The notes beneath the pieces are model-generated. The model was not told the origin of the DNA. It made no database searches and saw nothing but the letters and a program-made list of their open reading frames with translations. A stretch of DNA of 64,000 nt, taken from contig CATNEN010000038.1 of NCBI GenBank assembly GCA_950097015.1, positions 16,052,001 through 16,116,000 of the forward strand, read 5' to 3'. The DNA is from Macrostomum hystrix. Taxonomy: Eukaryota > Platyhelminthes > Macrostomidae. This document shows, one piece after another, positions 10,480 through 22,187 of the stretch. The translations under genes and the position numbers were made by a program. Numbering within the stretch: position 1 is the first letter of the stretch; each line of letters starts with the position of its first letter.

Positions 10480-12401
10480 CTACAAACGATTCCAGATTGG
10501 GGCTTTAACGTAATTGAAAATAGACAAGGGTCGCTGCCCAATAAAAACCTCCAAATCCATGGTGGCTACCTGCCTAAATCCATGGTGGCTACCTGCCTAA
10601 ATCCATGGTGGCTACCTGCCTAAATCCATGGTGGCTACCTGCCTAAATCCATGGTGGCTACCTGCCTAAATCCATGGTGGCTACCTGCCTAAATCCATGG
10701 TGGCTACCTGCCTAAATCCATGGTGGCTACCTGCCTAAATCCATGGTGACTACCCCCCTAAATCCATGGTGGCTAGTACCCCCCCTTAATCCGTGTTGCC
10801 TACCCCCCTAAATCCATGGTGACTACCCCCCTAAATCCATGGTGGCTACCCCCCCCTAAATCCGTGTTGCCTACCCCCCTAAATCCATTGGGCAGTCTCC
10901 TCAAATCCCAGGTGCTGGCCTGCTCTAATCCCAGGGGACAGCCCCCCAAGTGGTGGTCACAGTGGTAAGTGTTATCTTTATAGTAAAGAGTTCAAGGAAA
11001 GTTCAAGTACAAGCCATGCACTTTGCACCTTGCAGACTTCAGCACAATCGCCACGGCCCAGTGTGCCCTCAATGGTGAGCTCTGCGCCCTCGATAACCCA
11101 GCCTGTGGCCACGAATTCTTCTATGCCTCCTGGCGACACCAGGTGGCCCTGCTTCTCCAAAGGCGTTCGGAGAACGCTGCACAAGCCATCGTCTCTGACT
11201 GAGTAATGCTGCACCAGAGCTTCAAGGGACTGAAACTGTTCTTCCTCGTCCACAGCGTACATGTTGTTCTGTTGTAGAAAATGTTTAAATTATGCAACTA
11301 AGTAGCTAGTAAAGCAATATAATTGTTAACACTATTAGATTTATAATTTATTTTTCATGTCTCTGCCTATTTTCAATTTCTAAGAGTTAAATAAGCTGTA
11401 TTTTGATTTATTGGAGCTTGATACATTATCCAATAAGTCATAACTAGGCAATGATTCTAAATGACTATTGACTAATGAAAATAAATATTAAAAGTTTTAA
11501 ATATCTTTTTCAACTGCCTATAAACTTTTGTTAGGGTCCTATATAGCAGATATCTTAAAATCACGCACTACTCTTAAAATTATAACTAGCTAGTCAAGTT
11601 GTTTTTAAAGAGTTATTTGCCAATTCAAAGAAATGTTGTGTTTACTCAGTTTTTTCTTGTAGTCAACAGTCAAGACTTACAATGGTAAGAATTCGGTAGT
11701 GTTCAACGCTATTGTTGAAGGCTATGCATAAGGTGTAGTCGCCTGGAAAATTGACACTTTCACGAATCAAAAATGTGCCATTTTCAGCTCTGATTAAAAG
11801 CTCTTCTGCATCTTGTCGTGACAGTGGACCATGATACCACGGAAGAACAGGAATTATAACAGGTCTCTTCATAGCACAGCACACAGGGCTGATAAAATAT
11901 CGTTTAGGTCAGATTAAGTTTCGTTATTTTCTTGTCAAAGCAGCTTCAATGCCGAAACCACATTATGCAAGGATAGGCCTATATGATTATGAATTGGTTG
12001 AATCTCTTATACCTAGCTAGTGAACGGTTTGTAGATAAACTTAAAACTATGGTGTCTTAGATATAGATGACTTAGATGTCTTTTTGAAACAGAAAATATA
12101 TTGTTACAATGCTTCTATAAGTCAAAAGAATGGCGGGGCTCTGAATGAAAGAAGATAATAATCCTACTTAATTCAATCACAGGTATGAAAAACATCGCAA
12201 GGATGCTAAGTTAAACACAAGCAAATAATATGTGGCAATTAGATTGTAATTTATATTATCTTAATATATATATAATTTTAATAAGAGACATAGTAATTGT
12301 CAATAGTTATACGAAAATGCTGAACAAGTAACAAAAAATGTAAATTTTGTTATTTGTCAAGAAGCCGGAAAAGTAACTTACCTATCTAAAACCCATGGCA
12401 T
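9751..12401 (-). CDS. csk: CSK-type non-receptor tyrosine kinase (SH2 + kinase), four coding exons
   Basis: Proposed exons are 12382-12401, 11681-11888, 11029-11268 and 9751-10479. All junctions agree in phase and give 398 residues. The SH2 domain (about 24-115) has WYHG and the phosphotyrosine-binding FLIRES. The kinase domain (about 140-398) has the ATP lysine K167, helix-C glutamate E182, gatekeeper T214, HRD 260-262, and then KWTAPEA, DIWSLGVFLWELYSFG and the short activation loop without tyrosine that is typical of CSK. CSK phosphorylates the C-terminal inhibitory tyrosine of Src-family kinases. Two departures: the usual DFG is DFN (281-283), and the glycine loop reads GRGDCA. No SH3 domain was found; the first coding exon has an in-frame stop just before its ATG. 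An undetected upstream SH3 exon remains possible. Confidence 0.85.
10551..10945. repeat. 23-bp minisatellite inside a CSK-type kinase intron
   Basis: Unit contains aaatccatggtggctacctg. The first eight or nine units are near perfect, then they degrade into variants with runs of C. The array fills most of the 549-bp intron 10480-11028. Confidence 0.95.
11029..11268 (-). CDS. csk: CSK-type kinase, SH2 end and glycine loop exon
   Basis: Acceptor ctacaacag, donor aag/gtgcaa. The segment ALVQHYSVRDDGLC closes the SH2 domain and the exon ends in the glycine loop. Confidence 0.85.
11681..11888 (-). CDS. csk: CSK-type kinase, SH2 exon
   Basis: Donor att/gtaagt, acceptor ttttatcag. Encodes LPWYHGPLSRQDAEELL through GDYTLC and VEHYRI, all characteristic of a CSK SH2 domain. 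Confidence 0.85.
12382..12401 (-). CDS. csk: CSK-type kinase, candidate first coding exon (20 bp)
   Basis: ATG followed by six codons and a consensus donor ag/gtaagt. The phase matches the SH2 exon exactly, and a stop codon lies two codons upstream of the ATG. Similarity cannot support so short an exon, so confidence is limited. Confidence 0.45.
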
Positions 12402-15400
12402 GACTTATTCTTCATATATACATATACAGACTATTTAGTTTCTGTCGTTCAGATAAAAATAAGCTCTGAATTCGTCCAAGAAAAAAATAAGCCTATATTT
12501 TATAGTAAAATGCTGCTTACGCGTATAAGTTCGAATTCTTGCGGTTACGCAAGTTAGGACGTTCTGGCATACCAAATTGGTAGGTACGATATATTTCCTA
12601 GATATATCTGTTCATGCTAGGCTCCGATAGAATTGTTTGTTTAATACTTATTTTCTGCTTAAATTCCGTTCATCTATTTTTCTTACGACCAAACTCACAA
12701 AACCATGAAATTAACAGTTTAACACATAATCGAATCTTTAGTTTTGTTGTCACATTAATCATGACCTGAGGCATGAGGGTAATTGTATTAGGGGGGGCAA
12801 AATTCTACTTAAACATCAGGTTGCATGTCGTCCATGACCATATATTCAGAGAGTAGTAGTCACAGTGTATTGAACGATATTGAAGAAGACATTAAGGACA
12901 TTAGGCCAAAAAATCTGAATGAATCTTGACTTGAATTCTAGTAGCCTATATTAGGTATTTACAATCTCATATATTTAAACATCCCAAGCTGTTGTAGCCT
13001 TTTGAGCTTTTGAGCATTTTGGCATTTAATTTACTAGGGACTATAGCTAAGCCAAGGCCTAGTCTTAGTCTATAGCTTATTTATATAACAAATAGCTGTC
13101 CAGACCAGGACTAAACTCACAATAGCCAAGCCACATAATAGTATAGCAAGGCTTAGCATCTAGTAGGCCTAATTATCTAGTGATTGTATCTGAGTTACTA
13201 TTTTGTCTATAAAATTTATTTCGTTTTATTAGGCCCTAGCCTTAGCTATAGCCTACCTAGTAAACAAAGGGTAGGGATATCTATAGATTATAGCAATTCT
13301 AGAATAAAGTTTTAGTAGAGGTAAGGTAATGTATCATCAACTGAACAGTGTATCTTCAAAACCAAACAAGAATTTTGACTCCTTCTTTGGTCTTGTGCGA
13401 GACAAAAACAAGCTATTGTGTTTCACAGAACAACTAATTTGAAAGTCAAAGAAATTATCTACAAGCTGAGGCATGACATGCAATGAAGCTTTAAGAGGAA
13501 AGAAAGATATTGATGTTTCAGTAAAATTTGTATCTCAAAAACATAATTTTAACAACATTTTTTCAGTATGTACTTTAGACTAAGATTGTATGTGGTTGCT
13601 TTCCAATTAAATGACCATAAATGTAGTTATTTATAGAGCATGAAAAATGCTTTCAAATGACATAATTCATGATAGTTCACTCCTTAAAATAAGATTAAAC
13701 CACTCACTCAAATTGTAAAACCGAACATCAAATCAAATTCTCTGTTTGGTTTGAAGATACATGAAAACCATTGTTCTGTTTTAGATTAAAAACACAAAAA
13801 ACTTTTTTTTCTATTTGACAAAATAGCAAAAGCAGATTCTTTTTAGAAAGATATAACAGTTTTCTATAACTTGGCTTCTGATTTATCATCATATCTTAAA
13901 TAGAAAATCCGTAGCTTAGGTTTGAAGTTAAAAAAATACACATTCTTGTTTGGTTGATAATACATTACCCTACTAGATTATTTTTAGTAACATAGTAACA
14001 ATTAGTTGGCCTAGTTTATGCTATTAACACATAATGGTTTTATTCATATTGTATTGTCCTAGGTTTTTTTAGAATATTTGAGATTTCACCAAAGTTGTTA
14101 GAATTGAAAGTCTAATAATTCCATGTTGCCTATTATGTTTTTTGCTGAGCTATATCAACTTTTTTTTAACTTAATGCTTTTTATAACTTTAATCAAGATA
14201 ATCCAGTTTTTATCATATATTTTCTAACATTAAATGTAATCACAATGTTTCCAAAAATCAAATTAGAAAGATAGCAGTGTCAAGGAAAGAACCTAAAATG
14301 GAGCTAGATGTACCAAATAGGCCTATACCTAAAATATAACTCATACATAAAATTTTGTAGTATCATGTTTTCCAAAACAATTTAAGCCACAATTCCTGTA
14401 ATTTTTGTTGCCTATTTAGATAAATTGCTAATCTCAATGTCCTTTGTAACAATGTTAGTTTTTTTCATAAGTCATGCTCATATTTTAGTGCTAAGGTTCC
14501 AGGTTAAGTTCCAAGTTCATTTGAGGCTAAAGTATTTGACAAGTGCTGTTTGTCTTTTTTGCTCTGTTACTATGACAATATTGGATGACAAATGGAGTAC
14601 TAGGCCTATTCTAAATAGGAAATTGTTAAAGTATCAAAGTTTGTTATAATGTTTAGACTAAAGAATCTGTTCTATGTTCATTAACATAAAATTTAGATGT
14701 TGTTTTTTTGCAAAAAAAAGTTTTTTTGGAAAGAAAAAATCATCTCACTTTATAATAGAATTCATGTTAAATGAAATTTGATCAGAAACTTTTTTAAAGA
14801 GTATCATTGACAAAGCATTGATGGGCACTTGCTGCAATTTAATTCAGTAAACACAATTTGGTCTGCGAGACATAGAATTGACAGACAAAGAGTAGAATAT
14901 AAATACAAGATCTACCCTAAGTGTCAGGCAGAGGTAGAAAACAAAATTAAGTTTCTTTTAAAATGCATTCAGAACATAGAACTAGGGACTGAAAAATCAT
15001 AGATGGTTGATGGTTCAAGACAATGGAGAATTAACATAGTTGCTGGAAAATTATATAACAGGGATAATGGAGGCTTAAGAACCAGCTGCAATATAGCCAA
15101 ATTTTGTTTCCTTAGCAGAATGTGCTTGTTTTTTTAACTTCCTAATACAATTTTTCTTTAGTTTTGCAATATTGCCATGCCAATATTCTGTACTCAAAAC
15201 TTGCAAAACAATTTTTTACTATTAATTGTCTTGAATAACTCGTGGATAAGTATTTAAAATAAATAAATAAAAATATTAAATATTGGCGCCTAATATTGCA
15301 TGCACACTATAATAATAATAATATATTATATTTCAGATAATAATTTTTGTCAACTAATCAGTTATGAACATATTCTGTCTAATTGGCAATGTGAGCCACC

Positions 15401-16134
15401 TATTTGCCATCGCGATTCTATTGGCAAAAATTTGAAAGACATGGTTAGTTAGTGGCATCTCGCAGCTACTGTTTGGCCTTGTGCTCACCACTTAGATCTA
15501 TTCTGTGTATTATATCAGCCTATAATTAACAATTAAAGATTGCATTCCTGTCTCTGACCTGGCTAACAGTGTTGCTAATCTATTGTTAGTGTAGAACTAC
15601 ACACAATTGCAATTGCCAATTAATTCAGAGCCGAATGGCTAAGTCATTACATCAGCTGGCCTGGCTGTTCTTGTCAATAACGAGCTAAGCATTATTAAAG
15701 TGCTGTGGGCATTCAGCATCTACTTTAAGTCTGTTGCTCGAATATATTTTATATGTGTATAACTTGTTGCAAGACAGTTGTACAAAAAACACCTCATTCC
15801 ATCGGTTAGTGTGCAGCCTAAGTTCCCAAAATTTTCTATTCAGGGACATGCGATTTCAAAACGAGTTTTACTGAGGTTCCAATAGTCTATGGCCTAAGAA
15901 CCTGTTTTCAATACTCTATGGGCTCAAAACAAGTGTTTCCAATAATCTATGGCCTAAGAACCTGTTTCCAATATTCTATGGGCTCAAAACAAGTGTTTCC
16001 AATAGTCTATGGGCTAAGTTCTAGTTCTTCAAATTATCTGCTGGACTAAAACCGTTGTTTAAACTAGCCTAATCTCAATTTCTCTATTCCAGTTGTGATC
16101 GGGTCCTGGTGAAGCGATCTGGGCGCTGATAGAG
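12402..16134. other. AT-rich region upstream of the CSK-type gene and TMEM203
   Basis: The two genes are divergent, so their promoters should lie here. I found no coding exon, including no SH3 exon. A degenerate ~60-bp repeat (two ~30-bp halves with tctatggcctaagaacctgt) lies at 15876-16030. Confidence 0.55.
15876..16030. repeat. ~60-bp tandem repeat upstream of TMEM203
   Basis: Successive ttccaatagtctatgg words at about 15877, 15937 and 15998 are 60 bp apart, with related half-units between. Confidence 0.7.
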
Positions 16135-16560
16135 ATGTTTCTGCCTCTGCAGAATCTGTTGCACTATCTGCACGCCTCCGTGCTAGACCTGCTTGTGCAT
16201 AGCCTCGGCTTGTTGTTATTTTTGCTTCTACTATGCGCCAAAATTGATGGTATCCTAACAGCCAGTTGGTACCTGGTGTTCTCTCCATTATTCGTGGCCA
16301 ACGGTATTGTCCTGTATTTCAACATTATCGTTTTAGGCAGATTCATTCGAGAAACTGAATCTAAACGAAAGTTTACATTCTTTTTAGCTTTAAGGCTTCT
16401 CAATGCTGCATTGTTGTTTATTTTCGAGCTCATGCTAGCTCAGAAGCTGTCTAATCACCGCTCCTATCCCTACTCAGAGGTTTTTGCTCCCCTATTTGTG
16501 CTCATTCATTTGCACCTGTTTTTTGCCTTCTGCTCTAAGCACATGCGGCCTAGGTTTTAA
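16135..16560 (+). CDS. TMEM203: TMEM203, four-pass membrane protein
   Basis: Single-exon 141-residue protein. The start MFLPLQNLLHYLHASVLDLL, a hydrophobic stretch ending KIDG, VFSPLFVANG, and then FELMLAQKL all line up with animal TMEM203 in order and spacing; the human protein is 136 residues. Four hydrophobic segments lie at about 17-36, 45-68, 80-100 and 113-134. TMEM203 in vertebrates is an ER membrane protein linked to calcium-store regulation and STING signalling; that role is known from the family, not seen here. A splice-acceptor-like ctctattccag ends at 16092, so a 5' non-coding exon is likely. A satellite array starts about 30 bp after the stop. Confidence 0.85.
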   Translation: MFLPLQNLLHYLHASVLDLLVHSLGLLLFLLLLCAKIDGILTASWYLVFSPLFVANGIVLYFNIIVLGRFIRETESKRKFTFFLALRLLNAALLFIFELMLAQKLSNHRSYPYSEVFAPLFVLIHLHLFFAFCSKHMRPRF

Positions 16561-16589
16561 TTCGACCTTTTATGCTATATTTCAAACTA

Positions 16590-19500
16590 ATCTCTAGACC
16601 TGGAACTATAAACAGATCTAGTACCTAGGCCTACAGCTATGAACAGATTTAGTTCCTAGGCCTACAACTATGAACAGATCTAGTGCCTAGGCCTACAACT
16701 ATGAACAGATCTAGTACCTAGGCCTACAACTATGAACAGATCTAGTACCTAGGCCTACAACTATGAACAGATTTAGTACCTAGGCCTACAACTATGAACA
16801 GATCTAGTACCTAGGCCTACAACTATGAACAGATCTAGTACCTAGGCCTACAACTATGAACAGATCTAGTACCTAGACCTGGAACTATAAACAGATCTAG
16901 TACCTAGGCCTACAGCTATGAACAGATTTAGTTCCTAGGCCTACAACTATGAACAGATCTAGTGCCTAGGCCTACAACTATGAACAGATCTAGTACCTAG
17001 GCCTACAACTATGAACAGATCTAGTACCTAGGCCTACAACTATGAACAGATCTAGTACCTAGGCCTACAACTATGAACAGATCTAGTACCTAGGCCTACA
17101 ACTATGAACAGATCTAGTACCTAGGCCTACAACTATGAACAGATTTAGTACCTAGGCCTACAACTATGAACAGATCTAGTACCTAGGCCTACAACTATGA
17201 ACAGATTTAGTACCTAGGCCTACAACTATGAACAGATCTAGTACCTAGGCCTACAACTATGAACAGATCTAGTACCTAGGCCTACAACTATGAACAGATC
17301 TAGTACCTAGGCCTACAACTATGAACAGATCTAGTGCCTAGGCCTACAACTATGAACAGATCTAGTACCTAGGCCTACAGCTATGAACAGATCTAGTACC
17401 TAGGCCTACAGCTATGAACAGATTTAGTTCCTAGGCCTACAACTATGAACAGATCTAGTGCCTAGGCCTACAACTATGAACAGATCTAGTACCTAGGCCT
17501 ACAACTATGAACAGATCTAGTACCTAGGCCTACAACTATGAACAGATTTAGTACCTAGGCCTACAACTATGAACAGATCTAGTACCTAGGCCTACAACTA
17601 TGAACAGATCTAGTACCTAGGCCTACAACTATGAACAGATCTAGTACCTAGACCTGGAACTATAAACAGATCTAGTACCTAGGCCTACAGCTATGAACAG
17701 ATTTAGTTCCTAGGCCTACAGCTATGAACAGATTTAGTACGTAGGCCTACAGCTATGAACAGATTTAGTACGTAGGCCTACAGCTATGAACAGATTTAGT
17801 TCCTAGGCCTACAGCTATGAACAGATTTAGTTCCTAGGCCTACAGCTATGAACAGATTTAGTACGTAGGCCTACAGCTATGAACAGATCTAGTACCTAGG
17901 CCTACAACTATGAACAGATCTAGTACCTAGACCTGGAACTATAAACAGATCTAGTACCTAGGCCTACAGCTATGAACAGATTTAGTTCCTAGGCCTACAA
18001 CTATGAACAGATCTAGTGCCTAGGCCTACAACTATGAACAGATCTAGTACCTAGGCCTACAACTATGAACAGATTTAGTACGTAGGCCTACAGCTATGAA
18101 CAGATTTAGTACGTAGGCCTACAGCTATGAACAGATTTAGTTCCTAGGCCTACAGCTATGAACAGATTTAGTTCCTAGGCCTACAGCTATGAACAGATTT
18201 AGTACGTAGGCCTACAGCTATGAACAGATCTAGTGCCTAGGCCTACAACTATGAACAGATCTAGTACCTAGGCCTACAACTATGAACAGATCTAGTACCT
18301 AGGCCTACAACTATGAACAGATTTAGTACCTAGGCCTACAACTATGAACAGATCTAGTACCTAGGCCTACAACTATGAACAGATCTAGTACCTAGGCCTA
18401 CAACTATGAACAGATCTAGTACCTAGACCTGGAACTATAAACAGATCTAGTACCTAGGCCTACAGCTATGAACAGATTTAGTTCCTAGGCCTACAACTAT
18501 GAACAGATCTAGTGCCTAGGCCTACAACTATGAACAGATCTAGTACCTAGGCCTACAACTATGAACAGATCTAGTACCTAGGCCTACAACTATGAACAGA
18601 TTTAGTACCTAGGCCTACAACTATGAACAGATCTAGTACCTAGGCCTACAACTATGAACAGATCTAGTACCTAGGCCTACAACTATGAACAGATCTAGTA
18701 CCTAGACCTGGAACTATAAACAGATCTAGTACCTAGGCCTACAGCTATGAACAGATTTAGTTCCTAGGCCTACAACTATGAACAGATCTAGTGCCTAGGC
18801 CTACAACTATGAACAGATCTAGTACCTAGGCCTACAACTATGAACAGATCTAGTACCTAGGCCTACAACTATGAACAGATCTAGTACCTAGGCCTACAAC
18901 TATGAACAGATCTAGTACCTAGGCCTACAACTATGAACAGATCTAGTACCTAGGCCTACAACTATGAACAGATTTAGTACCTAGGCCTACAACTATGAAC
19001 AGATCTAGTACCTAGGCCTACAACTATGAACAGATTTAGTACCTAGGCCTACAACTATGAACAGATCTAGTACCTAGGCCTACAACTATGAACAGATCTA
19101 GTACCTAGGCCTACAACTATGAACAGATCTAGTACCTAGGCCTACAACTATGAACAGATCTAGTGCCTAGGCCTACAACTATGAACAGATCTAGTACCTA
19201 GGCCTACAACTATGAACAGATCTAGTACCTAGGCCTACAGCTATGAACAGATTTAGTACGTAGGCCTACAGCTATGAACAGATTTAGTTCCTAGGCCTAC
19301 AGCTATGAACAGATTTAGTTCCTAGGCCTACAGCTATGAACAGATTTAGTACGTAGGCCTACAGCTATGAACAGATTTAGTACGTAGGCCTACAGCTATG
19401 AACAGATTTAGTTCGTAGGCCTACAGCTATGAACAGATTTAGTTCCTAGGCCTACAGCTATGAACAGATTTAGTTCCTAGGCCTACAGCTATGAACAGAT

Positions 19501-20260
19501 TTAGTTCCTAGGCCTACAGCTATGAACAGATTTAGTACGTAGGCCTACAGCTATGAACAGATTTAGTACGTAGGCCTACAGCTATGAACAGATTTAGTTC
19601 GTAGGCCTACAGCTATGAACAGATTTAGTTCCTAGGCCTACAGCTATGAACAGATTTAGTTCCTAGGCCTACAGCTATGAACAGATTTAGTTCCTAGGCC
19701 TACAGCTATGAACAGATTTAGTTCCTAGGCCTACAGCTATGAACAGATTTAGTACGTAGGCCTACAGCTATGAACAGATTTAGTACGTAGGCCTACAGCT
19801 ATGAACAGATTTAGTTCGTAGGCCTACAGCTATGAACAGATTTAGTTCCTAGGCCTACAGCTATGAACAGATTTAGTACCTAGGCCTACAGCTATGAACA
19901 GATTTAGTTCCTAGGCCTACAGCTATGAACAGATTTAGTACGTAGGCCTACAGCTATGAACAGATTTAGTACGTAGGCCTACAGCTATGAACAGATTTAG
20001 TACGTAGGCCTACAGCTATGAACAGATTTAGTACGTAGGCCTACAACTATGAACAGATTTAGTTCGTAGGCCTACAGCTATGAACAGATTTAGTTCCTAG
20101 GCCTACAGCTATGAACAGATTTAGTTCCTAGGCCTACAGCTATGAACAGATTTAGTTCCTAGGCCTACAACTATGAACAGATTTAGTTCCTAGGCCTACA
20201 ACTATAAATTGATCTAGTTCCTAAATCTAGTTCTGAAACACGGGGCTATAAATAGATATA
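16590..20260. repeat. 31-bp satellite array, ~118 units, with nine-unit higher-order repeats
   Basis: Unit contains cagatctagtacctaggcct, then acaactatgaa. It is rich in 6-bp palindromes (agatct, cctagg, aggcct). A diagnostic variant starting ctagacctggaactat occurs at 16594, 16873, 17648, 17927, 18423 and 18702. All spacings are exact multiples of 31, and three of them are 279 (nine units). The right half is dominated by a variant with acagctatg and tttagt. Confidence 0.97.
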
Positions 20261-20930
20261 GTTCTGAAACCCAGGACTATAAATAGATATTCCTAGAGTT
20301 CCAACACTTCGCACATTACAATAAGTTCTGTAAGAGCTAAGCTGCTTATGCTGCAGTCTGTCTTTCTAATTTGCTCTTTAATTAATTTTTGTTGTCTTTT
20401 AATATTTAATTTAAACTGTGGCCTGTTTTTATGATAATTTGTAATTAGCAAATCGCAGAATTTTCAACCTAGCTTACTCTAAGTCACATGGAGAGTTTCT
20501 ATGGCAACCGACTGCTGCATCTGTTTGTGAAGCTGAAAACTAGTTTATTATACTCGCGTCTGTATGTCTGTGTGTGTGTTTAATTTTAATTTGGCGCCTT
20601 AATTGGAACAATTATCAGGAATCATTCATCCATTCAAAGTTATCGTTTCTGTTCGCTATTACGAGTGTAATGTATGGAATTTTAGAAAAAATGGAATAAT
20701 CCAAGCATGTCCATACGTAATTGAACTACGTGCATTGTTTTACGCAAATCTGTACAGCCTCTTCTGCTGCTTTTTCAGATGTGTTGCGTCAGTGTTGAAA
20801 ATAGTTAATAAATTTGTTTTATTCATATAATTATGACTAAACACGAATTTTCTTTATATTTCTGTTTAGAATCGTTTTTAGAATCATTTTATTAGGCATT
20901 CAAAGCACGCCAGATTAAATCTAAAATATT
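20261..20930. other. Non-repetitive gap between two arrays
   Basis: AT-rich. The open frame at 20603-20830 shows no domain. No feature supported. Confidence 0.5.
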
Positions 20931-20934
20931 CTCT

Positions 20935-21560
20935 AAAATAAGTCTACCATCTTCAAAGATCCATAGATTTAGTCTACCATCTTCAAAGATCCATAGATTT
21001 AGTCTACCATCTTCAAAAATCCATAGTTTTAGTCTACCATCTTCCCACATCCTCAGATTTAGTCTACCATCTTCAAAGATCCATAGATTTAGTCTACCAT
21101 CTTCAAAAATCCATAGATTTAGTCTACCATCTTCCCACATCCTCAGATTTAGTCTACTATCTTCAAAGATCCATAGATTTAGTCTACCATCTTCAAAAAT
21201 TCATAGATTTAGTCTACCATCTTCCCACATCCTCAGATTTAGTCTACCATCTTCAAAGATCCATAGATTTAGTCTACCATCTTCAAAGATCCATAGATTT
21301 AGTCTACCATCTTCAAAGATCCATAGATTTAGTCTACCATCTTCCCACATCCTCAGATTAAGTCTAGCATCTTCCCATATCCTCAGATTCCGTTTACTAC
21401 CTTTCCAGATCCTCTGATTGCGTCTATCACCATCCCAGATCCTCATATTGAGTCTATCACCATCCCAGATCCTCAGCTATTTAGTCTAGCACCTTCCCAG
21501 ATCCTCAGATTAAGTCTACGATCTTCCCAGATCCTCAGATTAGGTCTAGCACCTAAAGCT
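20935..21560. repeat. 30-bp minisatellite upstream of the MIER-like gene
   Basis: Unit begins agtctaccatcttcaaagat, with a second type carrying cttcccacatcctcagattt. Towards the right it shifts to cttcccagatcctcagatta, the same unit as the array at 28.1-28.8 kb. Confidence 0.95.
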
Positions 21561-21692
21561 GTTACCTAGAAGCTATAAGTCTACCATCTCAGATGTGGTC
21601 TAGCTCGTAATTTAGTATTACAATTTCACAAATTAACCTCTTGCTCTGCAGTCGATCTGCTGAGCAGCCTTCGCTCAACTGCATTGTCTCGA

Positions 21693-22187
21693 ATGAAAAT
21701 GGCCGCCGCAGACAGCTCGGAGTCGCCAACGGAAAAAGACGAATCCAAAAAGCAGCAAAAGCCGGACAAGACAGAGGAAGACGAGGAGGAAGAAGATGAG
21801 GCGGACTATTATTACAACGAAGATGACGACGATGGCGAAGACGAAGAAGACACCCTGGCCGAGGAGGAAGCCGCGGAGGCAGCCGACGGCTCCGGCGCTG
21901 CCAACGCTGCCGAAGAGCTGGCAGGCCTGGAGGCGGAGGCTGAACTGCCGCTGGAGCTGCTGCTGGCTCGCTACGGCTACGGCGCTAGCGCTGGCGGCGA
22001 CGGTCAAGACAAAGACGAGACCGAAGAGAATGACGAGGAGGCCGACGCCGCTGAAGAACATCAGCAGCAGCAATTCGTCGATTTCTACGACGATGACGAA
22101 GAGGAAGGCGACGAAGAAGATCCCGACTATGCCTGCCCGGCTGCCGACTGGCGACCAAAAGAGCCCCGACTGGGGCCGGAATTTCAG
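21693..22187 (+). CDS. MIER-like gene, exon 1 of the model
   Basis: Acidic 165-residue segment with the LARYGYG motif. Consensus donor cag/gtgagc at 22188. Confidence 0.75.
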
